Assembly: GCA_009731375.1 (NCBI GenBank)
Contig: BJOX01000197.1
Coordinates: 282,127-346,126, forward strand
Reading direction: 5' to 3'
DNA from: Paulinella micropora
Lineage: Eukaryota; Cercozoa; Imbricatea; Euglyphida
Length of the DNA: 64,000 bases
Shown: positions 57,354 to 64,000 of the stretch, piece after piece
Position numbering within the stretch: the stretch's first letter is position 1
Layout of the letters: every line of letters begins with the position of its first letter
Made by a program: the position numbers and the translations under genes
The notes under the pieces: generated by a model
Seen by the model: the letters and a program-made list of their open reading frames with translations, nothing else
What the model was told of the DNA's origin: nothing
Databases searched by the model: none

Positions 57354-59873
57354 ATGTCTGAAGAATGGACTGTGGATGACGGAGGGGCGAGTGCTCAAAC
57401 CCCAGAAAATGTAAATACGCTCGTTGGCACTCTAGGGGACGAAACGGATTTGGCAGGGCCTTCCTTTGACACAGGAGGAGCAGACAATCCAATGGACCAG
57501 GTCCAAGATGAGGGAGCGATGATGACGGAGGAGGAGAAGGAGAAGAAGGAGGAGGAAGATCAGTGGGTGGCCGAATACGCCAAACTAACTAAGAAGGAGT
57601 TTGAGAAGAAAATAGGGGAGCAGCAGGCCGGTAAATGGCTATATATTCCCCCAGAGATTCGATGGGGAGATCCCTTGAGAAAGGAGGATATCTGTTACCC
57701 CATCCCGAGTCAAGCTCTGCCTCTTGCAGCATTCCTCAGAGACGACGGTGCACAGTTACAGGTGCAACATGTCTCATATGGGGACCAAATGTCTTTACTG
57801 GAGCTACTCAACCTCATTTGGGGAGTGTTTGAGTGTGCTATACTCTATGAGTACCAGTCTGCGAAAAGTGTGCTGCCATGGAGGACCAGAGCACTGGTCA
57901 GGTTGCTTGATCCTGGTCAGGACATCGAAGGAATAAAGAAGGGAGAAAGAGAGTTTAAAGCCAAGAACCTGCGAGGGCAGCTTAATGTCATGGATATGCC
58001 TTTGAAACTTATGGACGCCAAGTTAATTGACTTTGGCAAACTCCAACAAACCAAATTTGGCAGGGACACTCACCCAGTCCTGCAGGAAATAGAAGGGGAA
58101 GTCGGAGGGGTGACGAAGCTGAAAAAGCTGCATGCGGCCTTTCAAAAGGACGATGCATGGAAGAGGTGGGCTCAGACGAAGGATCATACGATCTTGGAGC
58201 CGAAGCAGGCACTCCCTGCTACTAACAAAGCAACAGAGAAGGAGATGGCGGAGAAAACTCTGCTTCTTCGGAAGGCAGCCGAGCTCATGTCATTCTTTCA
58301 TCATGCCCAAGACCTGCACATCAGGGATATAGCAACAGAAAAAGAAAGGAAGGAGTTGGAGGCACAAATTGCATTGGCTAGGGCGACGGCAACAAGGCAG
58401 GCACTTTCCTCTGGAACTTTTCTGTCTCCCCCTAGTTTCGCCTCGCCAACCCATGCAGCCCCTCCCGCCTCTACGACTGGCTCAGCGCCTACCACTGTCA
58501 TTGTCAACAATAACGACAAGAAGGACAGACAGGCTATCATGCAGGCCTTCCAAAAATATACCAAGTCCGATCCAACTGCTCTTACGCTGTATGCAGAGAC
58601 AGCGAGTCAGAAGGATACGGATGCTGGCCTTCGTGACAAGCTCCGAAGGATAGATGCTTGTATGAAGCAGCATCCAACGGACGAAACACAAGAGTATGAG
58701 GCGTTGTCCACCTTGTTGGACCCATCAATCCTTACACAAGGGTTTGATGTAGCGGCATACAAAACGTTGCGAGCGGGAGTGGTGTCGGCTAGAAAGACCA
58801 CCACAGACCTGCAATGCACGGTGCCAGTTGCCGTCCTCTTGCAATATTTTAAAACTCATGGGTATCAGCACCTGTGCACTGGTACTTTGATTGGGTTCGA
58901 AATTTTTCAAGAGGTGAACACAGGGTTAGGCGATAGCACGAGGTTGGCGGCGATCCTCACGGAGGTCAGCGCCAAGTACGGGCTCTTTTATAGCCGGAAG
59001 TCCATCATTCTGTACTTCTTGAACGCTTTGTGTGCCAGACACCCGAGCAAGCTCGCACGGCTCATACAATCATGTCCGTCCTTCAAGGCGGTGAAGAAGG
59101 GGGACTTTTTGGAAACCAATATATACGAGAAGACTGTTGCGGCTACTCAGCCGGACGACCTGTTCAAGGAGGTGCTCGACGCGTGTTCCGAATTGGACAC
59201 TGCCACTGAGTCACTCTCCAGTACCACGACACAGGGGTTTGTAGGTGCCCAAGCAGCACATGCAACTCGGGTGGCAGGTCTGAAGAGAGGGAGAGATGAG
59301 AAGGTACCTTGTTACCTCTATTTCTCATACATGACGTGCAAGAAGGAGCAAGAGGTTGGCTTAGGCAACTGCCCATACAGCCATGACTCTGATGATGTGA
59401 GGATGCGAAATACCTTCTTGCGAGAGCTCAAAGGCAGCAGAAGGGGCACATACTTCATGTACAAGAAGGAGTTGGAGGAGAGGAAGTGGAGTGCAAATAT
59501 GGTCGACGATGCGGAGTTCCGCGGGGCCATCATTTCCTTCCTTGAGAAGATGCAGAAGAAGGAGGCGAAAGAACAACAACAGGGCCGACCAATGGCGCCG
59601 ACAAGAGGAGGAGGAATGAGAGGATCGTCTCGAGGGTCCCGAGGGACGCAAAGAGGAGGAGGAAGGGGAGGTCGAGGCCACACGGGCTATCGTCCAAGTG
59701 GAGGCTGGAGCCCAACGAGGACCCCAACGCGCCCTCCCAGAGGAAGCGGATACTGGAATAGCTCTAGCTCCAGTTCCAGCTCCAACTATCCCCAGCAGGC
59801 ATATGCCGCTGCCAGTGGGGACCAACAAGACGCTGGCACCGACCCAGAATACGATCAGTCCCGTACCTCCTAG
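57354..59873 (+). CDS. Ty3/gypsy Gag with CCCH zinc finger and RGG tail
   Basis: 839 codons from ATG 57,354 (MSEEWTVDDGGASAQT) to TAG. An acidic N-terminus is followed by a long helical middle that should form the capsid. At about residues 653-677 is a CCCH-type zinc finger (CYLYFSYMTC...GNCPYSH) where Gag normally has a CCHC knuckle. Residues about 740-800 are RGG/RG-rich (RGGGMRGSSRGSRGTQRGGG), then a Ser-rich stretch. Both parts suggest RNA binding for genome packaging. Longer than most Gag proteins. It stays open with no breaks, unlike pol. Confidence 0.85.
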   Translation: MSEEWTVDDGGASAQTPENVNTLVGTLGDETDLAGPSFDTGGADNPMDQVQDEGAMMTEEEKEKKEEEDQWVAEYAKLTKKEFEKKIGEQQAGKWLYIPPEIRWGDPLRKEDICYPIPSQALPLAAFLRDDGAQLQVQHVSYGDQMSLLELLNLIWGVFECAILYEYQSAKSVLPWRTRALVRLLDPGQDIEGIKKGEREFKAKNLRGQLNVMDMPLKLMDAKLIDFGKLQQTKFGRDTHPVLQEIEGEVGGVTKLKKLHAAFQKDDAWKRWAQTKDHTILEPKQALPATNKATEKEMAEKTLLLRKAAELMSFFHHAQDLHIRDIATEKERKELEAQIALARATATRQALSSGTFLSPPSFASPTHAAPPASTTGSAPTTVIVNNNDKKDRQAIMQAFQKYTKSDPTALTLYAETASQKDTDAGLRDKLRRIDACMKQHPTDETQEYEALSTLLDPSILTQGFDVAAYKTLRAGVVSARKTTTDLQCTVPVAVLLQYFKTHGYQHLCTGTLIGFEIFQEVNTGLGDSTRLAAILTEVSAKYGLFYSRKSIILYFLNALCARHPSKLARLIQSCPSFKAVKKGDFLETNIYEKTVAATQPDDLFKEVLDACSELDTATESLSSTTTQGFVGAQAAHATRVAGLKRGRDEKVPCYLYFSYMTCKKEQEVGLGNCPYSHDSDDVRMRNTFLRELKGSRRGTYFMYKKELEERKWSANMVDDAEFRGAIISFLEKMQKKEAKEQQQGRPMAPTRGGGMRGSSRGSRGTQRGGGRGGRGHTGYRPSGGWSPTRTPTRPPRGSGYWNSSSSSSSSNYPQQAYAAASGDQQDAGTDPEYDQSRTS

Positions 59874-59927
59874 ACGTGAAGTTGAAGGCACACAGCCTCA
59901 AAAGCCTCAAGGAAGGCGAAGAAGGCG

Positions 59928-60671
59928 ATGGAGGAGAGGAAACCGAAACCGAATGCTGGGCCTTCGCCTGCAAAGAAACAGCGGGTCGTTTCGCCGCCGA
60001 CGGACTCAATAGTCTCTACTGTAGACACATGTACACTCAGTGTACCAGACTCTGTCTCACAGACATCCGAGATACCGGAAGACCCGGATACTCGAGAGGC
60101 TAAGCTAGAGAGGAAGGAGGAGGAACGAAAAGAGGACAAGGAACTTGAGCTTAGACTCAAAACCTTAGAACAAAAAATTCATGTGCTAGCGGCTAGTTTA
60201 CACAGACCGGACGCGCTATGCTACACTGACCTCTTTTGTGAAACTTTACAAACCACATTGAAAGTTGGTAATGATACGATGGCGAATATTAATATTGTCG
60301 GCCGGAAGTTTTTAAACGGTCACCGGGCATGGGTGGACAAAAACACTAAAAAAACAAAGGGGACCCTAAAAGGGGTAGGCAGCCGTACAGAAATTACGGG
60401 CATCGTCACATTAATTTTTAAATTGACATCCGGTCGAGTATATCGTGCGGACCTCTATGTTGTCCCCGATTACCACGGTTCAATCCTGCTGTCGTATGAC
60501 CAATTGGCTACGATGGGGGCTGTGATCGATTGCGCCGCACGGCGGGTAATTTATGGAGTGAAGAGAGGAGAGGAGGAGGATATTAATACGTTGACCGCTA
60601 CTGACTCCTACGAGGCTTTTGAGCTGAGTCTAGCAACGGAGATAAAAAGTTGGCCTTCGTACATGAAGTAA
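59928..60671 (+). CDS. Ty3/gypsy aspartic protease region
   Basis: Same frame as gag, starting 55 nt after its stop. A charged coiled-coil-like start (REAKLERKEEERKEDKELEL) leads into a retropepsin-like fold: LKVGNDTMANINIVGRKFL takes the place of the active-site D-T/S-G-A strand, and ADLYVVPDYHGSILLSYDQL matches the flap-to-ILG region. The active-site triplet reads DTM rather than DTG. The frame ends at TAA 60,669-60,671, overlapping the next frame. Confidence 0.7.
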   Translation: MEERKPKPNAGPSPAKKQRVVSPPTDSIVSTVDTCTLSVPDSVSQTSEIPEDPDTREAKLERKEEERKEDKELELRLKTLEQKIHVLAASLHRPDALCYTDLFCETLQTTLKVGNDTMANINIVGRKFLNGHRAWVDKNTKKTKGTLKGVGSRTEITGIVTLIFKLTSGRVYRADLYVVPDYHGSILLSYDQLATMGAVIDCAARRVIYGVKRGEEEDINTLTATDSYEAFELSLATEIKSWPSYMK

Positions 60672-61528
60672 CTGAAGCCTATGTGCACCCCTATGTCACA
60701 GTGCCGGACGAACTGTCCTGGACCGACAATTCGGAGACGGAGATGCAGGCGTATACGGTTACGATTCCCGCATGGGACAAAAAGTCTATTGATGACTTAG
60801 TCGTAGCGCGTAATGAGGAGATAATATGTGTTGCGAAACGGTGCCCGTCGTTGGCCAGATTCGCAGAAGGTGGCGGTGCAGATGTCCATATTACTAATGG
60901 CTGCTGTTACCACGCGAAGGTGTCAGATGAGAAGAGAGAGGCGTTCGTGCCAAGGAGGAAGGGGCGTATCCCCGATACTCCAGCGGATGACATTCAAACT
61001 TTTATCACTAACTTTTGGGGTGACGTGCCCATCTGGCCGCGCTCATTAACGGAAGTGAAAAGGTGTTTACGGACTCCGTTTGAGAGCAACAAGCCGTACT
61101 CTGTCATTCTGCCATACAATGAGAAGGCGATATGGGCACAGGAGATAAGGGACCGGCTTATTGATCATCCTATACCGGTGCCCTCCCGCAAGCAACAATT
61201 AGTGGTGGCTTGTCGACTCGGGTCTCGTGAGCAGAGCAGTGCTTACAAGCAGAAGCTCAGAGCCCAGGACAAGTTGAAATTAATACCTCAAGCCTTCACA
61301 TGCTTTGATGGTTTTTACACCCGTAAGGCTCCGATACAATACGCGAACCTTATTGATATGCTTGTCGGAATTGGCCATGATGATGAGCCGGACACAGTCA
61401 CGTATGAAAGAACGGGACTAGACGATTTGTCGGAGGAGGATATGAGTTTGGAGGAGGACTTAGCGCCCCTCAAGGAGCATAAGAAGATGTCGGGGAAGAT
61501 TTCCAAGCGGTGGCGCGGAAAATCCTAG
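60623..61528 (+). CDS. Ty3/gypsy pol, segment between protease and RT
   Basis: Open from 60,623 in the -1 frame relative to the protease. It encodes about 300 residues (HEVTEAYVHPYVTVPDELSW, then WDKKSIDDLVVARNEEIICV, then IPVPSRKQQLVVACRLGS), ending acidic (LDDLSEEDMSLEEDLAPL). In gypsy elements this is the N-terminal part of the RT polypeptide. No catalytic motif. The overlap with the protease frame contains AAAAA at 60,644-60,648. Confidence 0.65.
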   Translation, partial: AESSNGDKKLAFVHEVTEAYVHPYVTVPDELSWTDNSETEMQAYTVTIPAWDKKSIDDLVVARNEEIICVAKRCPSLARFAEGGGADVHITNGCCYHAKVSDEKREAFVPRRKGRIPDTPADDIQTFITNFWGDVPIWPRSLTEVKRCLRTPFESNKPYSVILPYNEKAIWAQEIRDRLIDHPIPVPSRKQQLVVACRLGSREQSSAYKQKLRAQDKLKLIPQAFTCFDGFYTRKAPIQYANLIDMLVGIGHDDEPDTVTYERTGLDDLSEEDMSLEEDLAPLKEHKKMSGKISKRWRGKS

Positions 61529-62295
61529 AAGGAGTGGGCACGGAGAGAGAAAAAGAGCTTCTTAAAGCTAAGATGGAGGTGTATAGAGAAATTTTCGACC
61601 CTCCTCGGGCAGGTGGTGTAAAGTCTGAGGACTTCACTGCAGTCATTTACAAGATACCGGGTGCGGAGCCATCTCCGGCACCACGGAGGGCAAATTTGAG
61701 CATACATGAGGCGAAGATAGCGGAGGAGAATGTAAGGCAGTTGCTCAATGAGGACTTTATTGAGAGATCTACATCTCCAATTGTCTCTCAACCGAAAATC
61801 GTCCCTAAGCCAGGAGGAGAATGGCGTTTGACGATCAATTATGCCCGTGTGAATAAGGTGCTAGAGGAAGAGAGAAATCCTCTGCCGACCTTAGAAGAGG
61901 GCAGAAGAGTGCTGCGGAATGCTAAATTCTATTCGGTCATCGACCTTAAGAACGGCTTCTGGCAGATACCACTGGACGAGAAATCCAGATGGCTGACTGC
62001 ATTCGTTGTCGGTATGGAAATATACCAGTGGAAGGTGCTTCCGATGGGACTTAAACAGGCCCCGGGACTCTTTCAGAAGGCGATGCAGAAGATGCTGAGC
62101 GGTCAATATGACGACCAGTCGGCGGATGGTTTTATGAGAAGGAGAGGACAGAAGGCGGGAGAATATGCATTTTGCTACATCGATGACATCATCGTATACT
62201 CTAACACAATGGAGGAGCATATCGATCATTTGTCAGACGTCTTCAGGCGCATCGGCGCTTTTGGCCTGAAATGCAACTCGCCAAGACAAGTGTGA
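61483..62295 (+). CDS. Ty3/gypsy reverse transcriptase, fingers and palm
   Basis: Next -1 frame. Conserved blocks: YKIPGAEPSPAPRRANLSIH, then PKPGGEWRLTINYARVNKV, then YSVIDLKNGFWQIPLDEKS (first catalytic Asp in VIDL), then WKVLPMGLKQAPGLFQKAMQ, then the YIDDIIVYS box (YxDD). The frame stops at TGA 62,293-62,295 just after GLKCNS, while the expected RT continuation is in the next frame. Confidence 0.9.
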   Translation, partial: EDVGEDFQAVARKILEGVGTEREKELLKAKMEVYREIFDPPRAGGVKSEDFTAVIYKIPGAEPSPAPRRANLSIHEAKIAEENVRQLLNEDFIERSTSPIVSQPKIVPKPGGEWRLTINYARVNKVLEEERNPLPTLEEGRRVLRNAKFYSVIDLKNGFWQIPLDEKSRWLTAFVVGMEIYQWKVLPMGLKQAPGLFQKAMQKMLSGQYDDQSADGFMRRRGQKAGEYAFCYIDDIIVYSNTMEEHIDHLSDVFRRIGAFGLKCNSPRQV

Positions 62296-64000
62296 CGTAT
62301 TTGGGTTACGAGATTTCTCATAATAGAGTCTCGATATCGCGCCAAAAGAGAGAGGAGATCGTGAGTAGACAGTTGCCAAGGAATCGCACGGAGTTACACT
62401 CTTTTTTTGCGATGGCACAGTACTACAGCCAGTTCATACCCGATTGGGGTGCAACTCGAGCTAAGTTGGAGAAGATGATTGATTTCGGAGATTTTGAGAA
62501 GTGGGATGAGGAGGCTTTGCAGGCGTTTAATACGCTCAAAGATCTCATTTATAAAGATCCCAAGGACGGCGGATTAGTACTTATGATGCCCGACTTTACG
62601 AAGCCGTTCGTAGTCGACACAGATGCATCTAAGTTCGCGATCGGTGCGGTGCTGCAACAAGAAGATGAGGAGAAAAAGTTGCGCCCGATCATGTTTATTA
62701 GTAGAAAGCTGTGTGCGGCGGAGCGAAATTACTGCACGCGACAGAGAGAGGCGTTGGCAGTAGTATGGGCTCTCAAGAGGCTCAGAGAATACCTATGGGG
62801 AGGACCTCTATTCACGGTTAGGACCGATCATCATAACCTTCTTTGGTTGATGAATCATGAACAAACCGGCCGTTTGGCGCGGTGGCAAGCTTTCTTGTCA
62901 TGTTTCAATTTCACGATGGTCTACTTACCGGGAAAGCGAAACGTAGTCGCTGATAGCCTTTCCAGGCTAGAGTTTCAGTCAGAGGTGTCGGCTCTCGTAT
63001 CATCAGTGGAGATGATAGATCTGTCCACGGACAAGGTGTACGAGGTAAGCCACATAGAGACGATGCAGATGGCAAGAGGCGTTCGTTATGACCGCACGGG
63101 TCTACGATATAGTCCTCAAGGCCCGGATCATGGCATATGCTGTGAGGCACATGTTCTCGAAGACGCTGAGTGGTCTTATGAGGCATATGAGAACGCGAAG
63201 GCGAATATAAAAGAGGAGGAGGAGACGACTGAGGTCTGTACTGAACCTCCGCAGGAAAATCGAAGCGAGCTTGATGAAGACCCAGAAAGGGTAGGAGTAA
63301 GGTTGGAGGACGGTACTGTCCATATCGCCTCGCCTACCGCATGGAGGCAACAACAGGCGACGGATCCGGAGTTCAAGGAGCTCATAACGTTATACAAGAG
63401 CCCTAATGAGCTTAAAAAGACTCCGCAGATCAAAGATCAGATGAAGGAGATGGCGTGGAGAGATGGGCTATTGTGGTACAAGGGCCAGCACGGCAAATTT
63501 GCGTCACAGCCGGATAAATGGACTCTCTGGGTACCAGAGAAGTTGAGGCGCTTTATATATGTCGCTGCCCATAACTGCCCCTTGCTGGCACATCCGGGTC
63601 GACAAAGAACCCATTGGTTCATAGCGAGGCGATTTTGGTGGAAGGGGATGAAGGAGGAGATAGACAGAGAAGTGGACGCATGCATCCCATGCAAGACCAC
63701 AAAGACACCGCTGAAAGCGAATTTTGGCCTGATCGGTACATTCCCTTTACACGCCGGGATGTTTGAATTCTTACACATCGATCATGTGGGACCTTTCCCC
63801 AAATCGGCCGAAGGGTACAGATACCTTCTTACTGCCATTGATCGAGCCACCAATTATGTGTGGGTTGTTCCTGTTAAGGACGTTACAGGCAAGACAACTG
63901 CGGAGGCTCTGATCGACAGGATCGTCTCGCAGATCGGAGTGCCTAGAAAGATATGTTCTGATCGAGGTTCTGACTTTAATAATGAAGTCATCGACAGACT
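62268..64000 (+). CDS. Ty3/gypsy RT thumb, RNase H and integrase (partial)
   Basis: Third -1 frame, open to the window end. MQLAKTSVTYLGYEIS continues RT. RNase H: FVVDTDASKFAIGAVLQQ, QREALAVVWALKRLREYL, FTVRTDHHNLLWLM, VVADSLSRLE. Integrase: zinc region (HPGRQRTHWFIARRFWW with CIPC), then catalytic blocks FLHIDHVGPFPKSAEGYRYL and KICSDRGSDFNNEVIDR with the first two Asp. The third acidic residue lies beyond the window. Confidence 0.9.

Larger units (their letters stand above)
56358..64000 (+). mobile_element. Ty3/gypsy LTR retrotransposon, cut by window end
   Basis: Order: leader, gag, protease, RT, RNase H, integrase, which is the Ty3/gypsy arrangement. The left border is exact because the element interrupts a 493-bp repeat unit right after CTTGCAAG and begins TGTAGG. 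The 3' part of integrase and the 3' LTR lie beyond the window. Confidence 0.92.

Overview
This window is nuclear DNA of a microbial eukaryote. The genes are split by GT-AG introns, there is a eukaryotic tRNA-Gly gene, and most of the sequence is microsatellite and transposable element. No bacterial operon or phage structure is present. An alveolate or other protist (for example a chromerid) fits the style, but nothing here proves the lineage. The assembly has four large N gaps and several 10-N or 30-N gaps, so some features are cut.

Layout. 1-5,100: a cluster of tRNA-derived SINE copies with (ATT)n tails, plus pieces of a 493-bp repeat. 5,100-9,160: CT, GATA and ACT microsatellites with little coding potential. 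9,355-27,380: a degenerate Ty1/copia retrotransposon on the minus strand, flanked by a 256-bp direct repeat. It is interrupted by an 8.6-kb DNA transposon (14,205-22,793, TIRs of 555 and 619 bp) and by a LINE reverse-transcriptase fragment. The DNA transposon carries two divergent multi-exon genes and a piggyBac pseudogene lying in an intron. 27,811-29,301: an unrecognised ORF with disturbed frame. 30,019-30,500: two spliced exons of an unknown minus-strand gene. 33,304-40,942: a nine-exon minus-strand gene with a laminin-G/ConA-like domain. 44,343-48,916: a seven-exon minus-strand cyclophilin. 49,280-52,250: a 3-kb TATG array. 52,723-53,314: a 29-bp minisatellite. 53,562-53,632: tRNA-Gly(GCC). 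54,239-56,357: three more SINEs and a tandem array of the 493-bp repeat. 56,358-64,000: a Ty3/gypsy element inserted in that array and cut by the window end.

The most unusual signal is in the two host genes at 33.3-48.9 kb. Their short exons sit in introns made almost wholly of tetranucleotide and dinucleotide repeats. Around six of the exons, partial copies of the exon lie in the flanking introns, separated by microsatellite. The polarity is constant: copies of the acceptor-side edge lie only in the upstream intron, and copies of the donor-side edge lie only in the downstream intron. Several copies keep AG or GT at the edge. This suggests that introns here grow by repeated duplication of a splice-site edge together with its neighbouring microsatellite. 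The second main candidate for an undescribed system is the 8.6-kb DNA transposon, which shares one motif (TGTGAGCAAAA) between its TIRs and its internal divergent promoter.
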